Shown here one piece after another: positions 56,970-64,000 of a stretch of DNA of 64,000 nucleotides (position 1 is the stretch's first letter; every line of letters starts with the position of its first letter). A model generated the notes under the pieces. It had not been told where the DNA came from, searched no databases, and saw nothing but the letters and a program-made list of their open reading frames with translations. This stretch comes from Arthrobacter sp. ov118 (GTDB lineage Bacteria; Actinomycetota; Actinomycetes; Actinomycetales; Micrococcaceae), in the NCBI RefSeq assembly GCF_900116495.1, contig NZ_FPAY01000003.1, forward strand, positions 1 to 64,000, given 5' to 3'. Made by a program: the position numbers and the translations under genes.

Positions 56970-58580
56970 ATGGCGAGCAACACGGATTTTGACGCGATCA
57001 TCGTCGGCGGCGGCCACAACGGCCTCGCTGCGGCAGCGTACCTGGCCAAGGCCGGGCGGGACGTTCTGGTCCTGGAAAAACTGGAGCACCCCGGCGGGGC
57101 AGCGGTCTCCGCGCAGGCGTTCGACGGCGTCGACGCCCGCCTCTCGCGCTACTCGTACCTCGTCAGCCTCCTGCCGCAGCAGATCATCGACGACCTCGGC
57201 CTGCGCATCACCCTGGCCCGGCGGCGCTATTCCTCATACACCCCGGACCCCACGGACGGCAGCCGCGCCCTGCTCGTGGATAACGGGGACGAGGCCGCCA
57301 CCGCGGCGTCCTTCGCCGCCGTCGGCGCTCCCGACGGCGAGTTCCGCGCCTTCACCGCGTTCTACGCCGCCTGCCGGCAACTCACGGAGACCCTCTGGCC
57401 CACGCTGACCGCGCCGCTGCTGCCGAGGTCCGCCGCACGCTCCCTCGCCGCCCGGACCGGCGCCGCCGAGGCGTGGGACGCCATGATCGAGCACCCCATC
57501 GGGCACACCATCAGCAAGGAACTGCAAAGCGACCTGGTCCGCGGCATGGTCCTGACGGACGCGCTGATCGGGACCTTCGCCCGGGCTGACGATGAAGACC
57601 TGCAGCAGAACATCTGCTTCCTCTACCACCTGCTCGGCGGCGGGACCGGGGACTGGGACGTGCCGGTCGGCGGCATGGGCGCGGTGTCCGGTGAACTGGA
57701 GCGCGCCGCCCGCGACGCCGGCGCAACCATTTTGACCTCGGCGGACGTCACGGCGGTCCTGCCCGGCGGCGTCGTGGACTACCGCCATGATGGCCAGGAC
57801 CGCTCGTCTTCCGCGCAGTGGGTCCTCTCCAATGTGGCGCCCGCCGTCCTGGACGGCCTGCGGGGCCGGACCGCCTCCGGCAAGGACAACCCGAACCACC
57901 GGCGCGAGGGCGCGCAGGTCAAGGTCAACCTCCTGCTCAAACGGCTCCCCCGGCTGCTGGACCGGTCCGTTGACGCGGAGGCGGCCTTCGGCGGGACCTT
58001 CCATATCAACGAAACCTGGTCCCAACTGGACGCCGCCTACCTCAGTGCCGCCGCCGGATCCGTGCCCTCGCCTTTGCCCTGCGAAATCTACTGCCATTCG
58101 CTGACCGACCCGAGCATCCTGTCCCCGGAACTGCAGGCAGCCGGCGCCCAAACGCTGACGGTCTTTGGGCTACACGTCCCGGACCGGCTGGTCACGGCGG
58201 GGAACAACGAGGCCCGGCGGACTGCACTGCAGGCCGCCGTCCTGGCATCCCTGAATTCTGTCCTGGCTGAACCCATCGAGGACCTGCTCCTGACCGGCCC
58301 GGACGGACGCCCCTGCATCGAAACCAAGACCACCCTGGACATCGAACGCGCCCTCGGCATGCCCCGCGGCAACATCTTCCATGGCGGCCTCGACTGGCCG
58401 TTCGTGGAAGACGGCGACCCGCTGGACACCCCGGCGCGCCGCTGGGGCGTGGCAACGGACGATCCGCAGATCCTGCTGTGCGGCTCCGGGGCAAGGCGCG
58501 GCGGCGCCGTCAGCGCGATCGGCGGCCACAACGCTGCCATGGCCGTGCTGGAATCCGAGCTGGCGCCTGGCCATGCGTGA
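56970..58580 (+). CDS. PYROXD2-like FAD-dependent oxidoreductase
   Basis: A 536-residue flavoprotein of the phytoene-desaturase/PYROXD2 group. The FAD fold is IIVGGGHNGLAAAAYLAKAG (about residues 10-29); the GGHNGLV-like motif distinguishes this branch. VPVGGMGAVSGELERAARDAGA is the second family motif, and the C-terminal GSGARRGGAVSAIGGHNAA contacts FAD. The substrate is unknown. AGGA precedes the ATG at 56970. Its last 8 bp overlap the MFS gene, so the two are coexpressed. Confidence 0.88.
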   Translation: MASNTDFDAIIVGGGHNGLAAAAYLAKAGRDVLVLEKLEHPGGAAVSAQAFDGVDARLSRYSYLVSLLPQQIIDDLGLRITLARRRYSSYTPDPTDGSRALLVDNGDEAATAASFAAVGAPDGEFRAFTAFYAACRQLTETLWPTLTAPLLPRSAARSLAARTGAAEAWDAMIEHPIGHTISKELQSDLVRGMVLTDALIGTFARADDEDLQQNICFLYHLLGGGTGDWDVPVGGMGAVSGELERAARDAGATILTSADVTAVLPGGVVDYRHDGQDRSSSAQWVLSNVAPAVLDGLRGRTASGKDNPNHRREGAQVKVNLLLKRLPRLLDRSVDAEAAFGGTFHINETWSQLDAAYLSAAAGSVPSPLPCEIYCHSLTDPSILSPELQAAGAQTLTVFGLHVPDRLVTAGNNEARRTALQAAVLASLNSVLAEPIEDLLLTGPDGRPCIETKTTLDIERALGMPRGNIFHGGLDWPFVEDGDPLDTPARRWGVATDDPQILLCGSGARRGGAVSAIGGHNAAMAVLESELAPGHA

Positions 58581-60066
58581 ACCGGAACTCGGTGACCCGC
58601 AAATGAAAGTTTCCGCCGGCGGCGCCGTCCCTGCTGAGGGCGGCTGGAGCCCGCGGCTGGCCCTGCTGGTGGCGGCGACGTTCTTCATGGAATTCCTCGA
58701 CGGGACCGTCCTGACCACGGCCATTCCCAGTATCGCCGCCGATTTCTCGGTGCCGGCCGCGGACGTCAACATCACCATGACCGCGTACCTGATGACGGTG
58801 GCGATGGGCATTCCGCTCAGCAGCTGGCTGGCGGAGCGGCTCGGTGCACGCCGGGTGTTCTGCCTCGCCATCGCCATCTTCACCGCGGCGTCACTGCTTT
58901 GCGCGCTCAGCCAGGACCTCACCATGCTGACCCTGAGCCGGATCCTGCAGGGCGCCGGCGGGGCCATGATGGTGCCTGTGGGCACTCTGGTGGTGCTCCG
59001 CGGAACCCCGAAGAAGGACCTGCTCCGGGCCACGGCCTTCCTGGTGTGGCCTGGGCTGCTGGCACCGGTCCTGGCGCCGCTGGTGGGCGGCGCGCTGACG
59101 ACCTACCTGTCCTGGCATTGGATCTTCCTGGTCAACCTGCCCCTGGGCCTGGCAGCCTTCCTCGCCGCCCTGCGCCTCGTCCCGGCGGTCGCCGGCGATG
59201 GCAGGCGCCGCCTTGACTGGCTGGGGCTCGCCCTGACCACGCTCGGGGTGGGCTCGCTGCTGGTCGGACTGGAACTCATGGGCGGGCGCGACGCCGGGAT
59301 CGCGGCGGCCGCGGGGATCGTGGCGGGCCTGCTGTTCCTCACTGCCGCCGTGGCCTGGATGCGGCGCTCCAGCACGCCGCTGTTCAATTTGTCAGTGTTC
59401 GGCGCGCGGACCTTCCGCGCGACGGCTACGGGCGGCTTTGTGTACCGCCTGACCATCAGCGCCGTGCCGTTCCTGCTGCCGCTGATGTTCCAGGCCGGCT
59501 TCGGGTGGGACCCGCTGCGCGCTGGGGCGATGGTGTCCGCGGTGTTCATAGGGAACATCGGCATCAAGCCCGCGACGACGCCGCTGATCCGGCGTTTCGG
59601 GTTCAAGCCCGTCCTGGTGTTTGCGTCGCTCGCTTCCGCAGCCACGTTTGCGCTGTGCGCACTGCTCGACGCCGGCACCCCGGAGGCCCTGATCATCGCC
59701 GTGCTGGTGGCCAGCGGAGCGTTCCGGTCCATCGGGTTCTCGGCCTACGCGTCTGTCCAGTACGCCGACGTCGTCCCGGCCCAGTTGCCGTCCGCGAACG
59801 CCGTCTCCGCCACACTCGTGCAGCTCGCCACCGCGGCAGGGATCGCCGTGGGCGCGCTCCTGCTGCGGGTTTTCGAGGCGAGCGGCCTCTGGCCCGCCGC
59901 GGCCGGCGATCCGGCGGCGCCGTACCGGGCCGCGTTCGTGGCCATCGCCGTCCTGATGCTCCTGAGCACGGTGGACAGCCTGGCCCTCCCGCGCCACGCG
60001 GGCGCCGAGGTCAGCCGGCCTGGCCCAGCACCAGCGGCAGAACGGCACCGGCGCCGGCGAGCCTGA
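58573..60066 (+). CDS. MFS transporter (DHA2-type, 14-helix drug exporter family)
   Basis: A 497-residue membrane protein with about 14 hydrophobic helices. FFMEFLDGTVLTTAIPSIAADF is the D1-type motif of the EmrB/QacA group, WLAERLGARRVF is motif A and RILQGAGGAMMVPVG is motif B. It is probably a proton-driven exporter of a hydrophobic compound; coupling with the flavoprotein suggests a product or substrate in common, but this is inference. The last 56 bp overlap recQ on the other strand. Confidence 0.9.
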   Translation: MREPELGDPQMKVSAGGAVPAEGGWSPRLALLVAATFFMEFLDGTVLTTAIPSIAADFSVPAADVNITMTAYLMTVAMGIPLSSWLAERLGARRVFCLAIAIFTAASLLCALSQDLTMLTLSRILQGAGGAMMVPVGTLVVLRGTPKKDLLRATAFLVWPGLLAPVLAPLVGGALTTYLSWHWIFLVNLPLGLAAFLAALRLVPAVAGDGRRRLDWLGLALTTLGVGSLLVGLELMGGRDAGIAAAAGIVAGLLFLTAAVAWMRRSSTPLFNLSVFGARTFRATATGGFVYRLTISAVPFLLPLMFQAGFGWDPLRAGAMVSAVFIGNIGIKPATTPLIRRFGFKPVLVFASLASAATFALCALLDAGTPEALIIAVLVASGAFRSIGFSAYASVQYADVVPAQLPSANAVSATLVQLATAAGIAVGALLLRVFEASGLWPAAAGDPAAPYRAAFVAIAVLMLLSTVDSLALPRHAGAEVSRPGPAPAAERHRRRRA

Positions 60067-62236
60067 GGGCCCGCCCGGAGACGGTCAGGGTCCAGCGGCT
60101 GTCCACGAGGTCGTCGATGAGCATCACGCTCTGGCCCCGGATTCCGGCCAAAGCTTCCTCCAGCTCGGGCCCCACCACCAGCCGGTCCCAGACCCCGGCA
60201 AGGCGGTAGGCACTGTTGCCGCCCCGGCCTCCGGTGGGGCCACCGTGGTGGAGCTGCAGCTGGCCCAGGTAGGGGATGCGGCCGATCTCGGAGATCCCGC
60301 GGGCCAGAGACTCCACCAGGGCGGGCTTCCCGCGGGACGGCAGGCTGATGATCGCGGCGGGGCGTCCGGCACCGCTCCAGCCCGGGGTCCGCGCGTCTCC
60401 CGTGCCCCATTCCCGGAGCACCTGGACGCAGGCCTGCAGCATGCCGGGGTCCACGGTCCGGTCCGTCGCGCCGGCGCCGAAGGCCTCGCGGAGGGCGCCG
60501 CCCCAGCCAAGATCCGTGAGGCGGGCCAGGACCCGGCCCTCTGCGAGGGCTTCATCCGGCTTGATCTTGCCCTTCACGGGCACTCCGAGGCGGTCCATAC
60601 CGCTGGGCCACTGCAGCCGCGGTTCCAGGACGACGCCGGCACGGCGCAGGGTCTGCCCCGCGGCTTCGGTGGCGGCCTCGGCGATGTCGGCAGGGAACCA
60701 GCGGCCCGCGCAGTTGTCGCAGCGGCCGCAGGCGCGGGCCGTTTCGTCGTCCAGCACCGAGGTGATGTATTCCATCCGGCAGCCGGCGGTGTCCTGGTAG
60801 ATGACCATGGAATCCTGTTCATCCACCCGGGCCTCGGCGATCCTGCTGTACCGCTCGGCGTCGTAGCTCCAGGGCTGCCCGGTGGAGCGCCAGCCGCCGC
60901 CGACACGTTCGACGGCGCCGTCCACGGCCAGCACTTTCAGCAGCAGTTCCAGCGGGGTCCGGCGCAGGTCCACCCGGGCCTCGAGGGCCACCGTGGACAC
61001 CGCGGTACCGGCCTCGGCCAGGGCAGTCAGGACAGCGGCGGCTTTTTCCTCGGACGGCATGGACGCGGTGGCAAAGTACTGCCAGATGTCGCGGTCCTCC
61101 GAGCCGGGCAGCAGCAGGACGTCCGCGTTCGCGGCGCCGCGGCCGGCGCGGCCCACCTGCTGGTAGTACGCCACAGGCGAGGACGGCGCGCCAAGGTGCA
61201 CCACGAAGCCGAGGTCCGGCTTGTCGAAGCCCATCCCGAGGGCGGACGTGGCCACGAGCGCCTTGACCTGGTTGTCCTTGAGGAGCTGTTCGGCGCGTTC
61301 CCGGTCCGCGGGGTCAGTGCGGCCGGTGTAGGCGAGCACCTCATGGCCGGCTTCGGCCAGCAGCCGGGCGGTGTCCTCCGCCGCGGACACCGTAAGCGTG
61401 TAGATGATGCCGCTGCCCTGCAGGTCCTGCAGGTGGGTCAGCAGCCAGCCCAGCCGTTCGCGGGAATCCGGCAGGGTCAGGACGCCCAGCCGCAGCGATT
61501 CCCGTCCCAGTGCGCCGCGGATGGTCAGCACGTTCTTGCCGAGCTGTTCCTCGATGTCATGCACCACCCGGGAGTTGGCCGTGGCCGTGGTCGCGAGCAC
61601 CGGGACGGTCTCCGGCAGCTGCGTGATGAGGTCCGCTATGCGCCGGTAGTCGGGGCGGAAATCGTGGCCCCAGTCCGAGATGCAATGGGCCTCGTCAATC
61701 ACGAGAAGCCCGGTCCGGCGGACGAGCTCGGGGAGCTGGTTTTCCCGGAAGGACGGGTTGGTCAGGCGTTCCGGGGAGACCAGCAGGACGTCCACCTCAT
61801 CGGCGGCGAGCTGCCCGCGGACGGTGTCCCACTCGAGCTGGTTGGCCGAGTTGATCGCAACCGCGCGAACGCCGGCCCGGGCCGCGGCGGCCACCTGGTC
61901 GCGCATCAGCGCCAGCAGCGGGGACACGATCAGGGTGGGGCCGGCGCCGCGGCGGCGCAGCAGCAGGGAGGCGACGAAGTACACGGCCGACTTCCCCCAG
62001 CCGGTGCGCTGCACCACCAGGGCCCGCCGGCCGCCGTCGACCAGTGCCTCAATGGCCTCGAACTGGCCGTCATGGAACTGTGCCTCCGGGTGCCCCACCA
62101 GCTCGCGCAGCACATCCTGGGCCTGCTCCCGCGTCGAGGAGGAAGCGGTGGAGACCGCGATGCTGGAAACGGCGGTGTTCGACACTGCGGTGTTCGAAAC
62201 GGCGGGGCTGGAAAGGGCGTTCTGGTTACTGGCCAT
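60011..62236 (-). CDS. recQ: RecQ-family DNA helicase with C-terminal phosphoribosyltransferase-like domain
   Basis: A 741-residue protein. Helicase motifs are complete: Walker A TGWGKS (K82), DEAH in VIDEAHCISDWGHDFRP, and motif VI QVGRAGRG. The Cys cluster ACGRCDNC marks the RecQ zinc region. From about 590 the protein continues into a domain with VMLIDDLVDSRWTL near 706, the PRPP-binding motif of type I phosphoribosyltransferases, in place of an HRDC domain. The N-terminus has a pentapeptide repeat, AVSNT (residues 12-31). The ATG at 62236 is preceded by GATACT and 6 nt. Confidence 0.9.
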   Translation of the reverse strand: MASNQNALSSPAVSNTAVSNTAVSSIAVSTASSSTREQAQDVLRELVGHPEAQFHDGQFEAIEALVDGGRRALVVQRTGWGKSAVYFVASLLLRRRGAGPTLIVSPLLALMRDQVAAAARAGVRAVAINSANQLEWDTVRGQLAADEVDVLLVSPERLTNPSFRENQLPELVRRTGLLVIDEAHCISDWGHDFRPDYRRIADLITQLPETVPVLATTATANSRVVHDIEEQLGKNVLTIRGALGRESLRLGVLTLPDSRERLGWLLTHLQDLQGSGIIYTLTVSAAEDTARLLAEAGHEVLAYTGRTDPADRERAEQLLKDNQVKALVATSALGMGFDKPDLGFVVHLGAPSSPVAYYQQVGRAGRGAANADVLLLPGSEDRDIWQYFATASMPSEEKAAAVLTALAEAGTAVSTVALEARVDLRRTPLELLLKVLAVDGAVERVGGGWRSTGQPWSYDAERYSRIAEARVDEQDSMVIYQDTAGCRMEYITSVLDDETARACGRCDNCAGRWFPADIAEAATEAAGQTLRRAGVVLEPRLQWPSGMDRLGVPVKGKIKPDEALAEGRVLARLTDLGWGGALREAFGAGATDRTVDPGMLQACVQVLREWGTGDARTPGWSGAGRPAAIISLPSRGKPALVESLARGISEIGRIPYLGQLQLHHGGPTGGRGGNSAYRLAGVWDRLVVGPELEEALAGIRGQSVMLIDDLVDSRWTLTVSGRALRLAGAGAVLPLVLGQAG
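62144..62203. repeat. 15-bp coding repeat in recQ
   Basis: Four 15-bp units encode AVSNT, AVSNT, AVSSI, AVSTA near the start of RecQ. The unit number can change without breaking the frame. Confidence 0.8.
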
Positions 62237-62242
62237 TGCTTC

Positions 62243-62248
62243 AGTATC
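62243..62248 (-). promoter_or_regulatory. Candidate -10 of leaderless recQ
   Basis: GATACT on the minus strand, 6 nt before the ATG. It departs from TANNNT at the first base, so it is the weakest member of the group. Confidence 0.35.
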
Positions 62249-62351
62249 CCAGCCACCCCCGACACCGGCGCAGCCGGAACCCGCTATGTGCACAATCCCA
62301 CGATGCGGGCAACACCAGGCCGCGGCTACAGAACCAATGCAACGGAGCCGG

Positions 62352-62381
62352 GGGCAACACAACCCCGGGCAACACAACCCC
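62352..62381. repeat. 15-bp tandem repeat upstream of manB
   Basis: GGGCAACACAACCCC occurs twice in perfect tandem (62352-62366, 62367-62381), ending 33 bp before the manB start, where a -35 element would be expected. A partial third copy, GGGCAACACC, is at about 62307. Confidence 0.9.
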
Positions 62382-62401
62382 AGCGCCACAGTGCTGCAAC
62401 G

Positions 62402-62407
62402 TAAGAT
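62402..62407 (+). promoter_or_regulatory. Candidate -10 of leaderless manB
   Basis: TAAGAT ends 7 nt before the GTG at 62415. Confidence 0.5.
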
Positions 62408-62414
62408 AAGACGC

Positions 62415-63833
62415 GTGACTACGGACAAAACAAAGACTTTTGACCTCTCGGCCGCGTTCAAGGCCTATGACGTGCGGGGAATCGTGGGCGAATCCATCAC
62501 CCCGGATATCGTCGAAGCCGTCGGTGCTGCCTTCGTTGACGTTCTGGACCTGGCCGGGCAGACCGTCCTGGTGGGCGGCGACATGCGCCCCTCCTCCCCC
62601 GAGTTCGCCAAAGCCTTTGCCAACGGCGCCGCGACGCGCGGCGCCGCGGTCCAGCTGCTGGACCTGATCTCCACCGACGAGCTGTACTACGCGTGCGGCG
62701 CCCTGAACGCTGCCGGCGCCACGTTCACGGCCAGCCACAACCCGGCCGAATACAACGGCATCAAGATGGCCAAGGCCGGGGCCGTGCCGATCTCATCCGA
62801 AACCGGGCTGAAGGAGATTCAGGCCCGCGCCGAGGAATACCTCAACGCCGGCACCATCCCTGCCGCCGGCACCCGTGGCCTGGTGGGGGTGCACGACGTC
62901 CTCAAGGGTTACGCGGAGTACCTTCGCAGCCTGGTGGACCTGCGCGGTTCCCGGCCGCTGAAGGTAGTGGTGGATGCCGGCAACGGCATGGCCGGCCTCA
63001 CCACTCCCGCCGTGCTGGGCGATGCGCTGCTGCCCAAGCTTCCGCTGGAGATCGTGCCGCTGTATTTCGAGCTGGACGGCTCGTTCCCGAACCACCCGGC
63101 CAACCCCCTGGAGCCGGAAAACCTGCGCGACCTGCAGGCCGCCGTCGTCGAGCACGGCGCGGACATCGGACTGGCCTTCGACGGCGACGCTGACCGCTGC
63201 TTCGTGATTGACGAAAAGGGCGAGCCCGTCTCGCCGTCGGCCATCACCGGCATGGTGGCCCGCCGCGAAATCGCCCGCGCCCGGGGCCTCGGCGAAGACA
63301 CTCCGACCATCATCCACAACCTGCTGACCTCCCGCGCCGTTCCGGAACTCGTGGAACGCCACGGAGGCCGGGCCGTCCGCACCCGCGTGGGGCATTCCTT
63401 CATCAAGGCCGACATGGCTGCGGAAGGAGCCGTCTTCGGCGGGGAGCACTCGGCCCACTTCTACTTCCGTGACTTCTGGAACGCGGACACCGGCATGCTG
63501 GCAGCCATGCATGTCCTGGCCGCCCTGGGCGAGCAGGACGGCCCGCTCTCCGAGCTCGGCCGCGAATACGAGCCCTACCGGTCCTCCGGGGAGATCAACT
63601 CCGAAATCGAGGACAAGGTCGGCGCAGTCGAGCGCGTCCGCCGGGACTTCCAGGACGACGACGTCGAGGTCGACCACCTCGACGGCAGCACCTTCATTGC
63701 CCTCGACGGCAGCTACTGGTTCAATCTGCGTCCGTCCAACACCGAGCCGTTCCTGCGCCTGAACGTCGAAGCCACTGACGCCGCCACCATGGAACGCGTC
63801 CGCGACCGTGTGCTGGCCCTGGTCCGGGGCTAG
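62415..63833 (+). CDS. manB: Phosphomannomutase/phosphoglucomutase
   Basis: A 472-residue alpha-D-phosphohexomutase that interconverts mannose-6-P and mannose-1-P, supplying GDP-mannose. The phosphoserine is S107 in TASHNPAEYNGIK, the metal loop DGDADRC is at about 255-261, the sugar loop is GGEHSAHFYF, and the phosphate-binding loop is RPSNTEP. The start is a GTG at 62415 without a ribosome site. The gene is divergent from recQ and is followed after 2 bp by another gene. Confidence 0.94.
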   Translation: MTTDKTKTFDLSAAFKAYDVRGIVGESITPDIVEAVGAAFVDVLDLAGQTVLVGGDMRPSSPEFAKAFANGAATRGAAVQLLDLISTDELYYACGALNAAGATFTASHNPAEYNGIKMAKAGAVPISSETGLKEIQARAEEYLNAGTIPAAGTRGLVGVHDVLKGYAEYLRSLVDLRGSRPLKVVVDAGNGMAGLTTPAVLGDALLPKLPLEIVPLYFELDGSFPNHPANPLEPENLRDLQAAVVEHGADIGLAFDGDADRCFVIDEKGEPVSPSAITGMVARREIARARGLGEDTPTIIHNLLTSRAVPELVERHGGRAVRTRVGHSFIKADMAAEGAVFGGEHSAHFYFRDFWNADTGMLAAMHVLAALGEQDGPLSELGREYEPYRSSGEINSEIEDKVGAVERVRRDFQDDDVEVDHLDGSTFIALDGSYWFNLRPSNTEPFLRLNVEATDAATMERVRDRVLALVRG

Positions 63834-63835
63834 CC

Positions 63836-64000
63836 GTGGCAGCCAGTCCTGAAGAGGCATCAAACGCCGGCTCCTGGCGCGATTCAGTGCCGGAGGCCAG
63901 CGCAACGGACCTGGAGAACCTGCTAGGCACCGGCGTCGGCGCCGCGCAGGAGCAGCTGGAGCGCAACGGCGGTTTCCTGCCCTTCGCCCTGGTGGTGCAG
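63836..64000 (+). CDS. Unidentified protein, 5' part only
   Basis: A reading frame opens with GTG 2 bp after the manB stop and runs off the window: 55 residues, AASPEEASNAGSWRDS ... LLGTGVGAAQEQLERNGGF. The tight spacing suggests an operon with manB. Too little is present to name a family. Confidence 0.65.
   Translation, partial: MAASPEEASNAGSWRDSVPEASATDLENLLGTGVGAAQEQLERNGGFLPFALVVQ

Overview
The window is a GC-rich actinobacterial chromosome segment, most likely from the Micrococcaceae (Arthrobacter/Pseudarthrobacter type). The evidence is a 16S rRNA leader of actinobacterial type, the carD-ispD-ispF-cysS-rlmB block, senX3-regX3 divergent from phoU, a proteasome activator (Bpa) ending in GQYL, a mycothiol-type DinB protein, DUF4193 and DUF2516 proteins, and many GTG starts that look leaderless. 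It is a chromosomal core region; I see no transposase, integrase, phage gene, replication origin or CRISPR array.

Layout. 1-537: 5' end of a 16S gene (minus strand) with its leader and promoter. 538-13429: alpha-glucan and trehalose metabolism. A minus-strand operon glgE-treS-(maltokinase::glgB) covers the GlgE pathway: trehalose to maltose (TreS), to maltose-1-phosphate (maltokinase domain), to linear glucan (GlgE), to branched glucan (GlgB). glgP is divergent and glgX lies next to it, for glucan breakdown; a barstar-like gene follows glgX. 13.5-19.6 kb: a nitrilase-family hydrolase, then rlmB, cysS, a lipoprotein, ispF, ispD and carD. 19.9-24.2 kb: a lipoprotein, regX3, senX3, phoU and gpmA, with a clear PHO-box-like array between senX3 and phoU. 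24.3-30.5 kb: a methyltransferase, DUF2516, a trans-sulfuration PLP enzyme, tmk, holB, a secreted alpha/beta hydrolase and tRNA-Thr.

30.6-46.6 kb is a mixed metabolic and stress region: a DinB/MDMPI protein, a KGDY-repeat protein, DUF4193, a GT51 transglycosylase, coiled-coil and small proteins, an aldo/keto reductase, bpa, ybdD-cstA, a PadR regulator with an operator-like palindrome, a quinone oxidoreductase, tRNA-Ser(UGA), DUF2945 plus a sulfide:quinone oxidoreductase, selO, an ArsR-SRPBCC pair and a double glyoxalase-fold protein. 47.0-51.6 kb encodes a 1519-residue secreted nuclease/5'-nucleotidase fusion. It is followed by 550 bp of unusual non-coding sequence: two copies of a 73-bp hairpin and about ten same-strand copies of a short motif. 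52.1-64.0 kb holds an FAD/NAD(P) protein, a prolyl oligopeptidase, tRNA-Ser(GCU), a PYROXD2-like oxidoreductase with an MFS exporter, a RecQ-phosphoribosyltransferase fusion, manB and the start of a further gene.

The observations most worth following are the repeat array at 51.6-52.13 kb, the dispersed palindrome seen at 14.42 and 56.62 kb, the TANNNT-N6/7-start pattern in front of about 17 genes, the 11-bp phased PHO box, and the KGDY-repeat protein. Function calls rest on motif recognition by eye; no database search was run.
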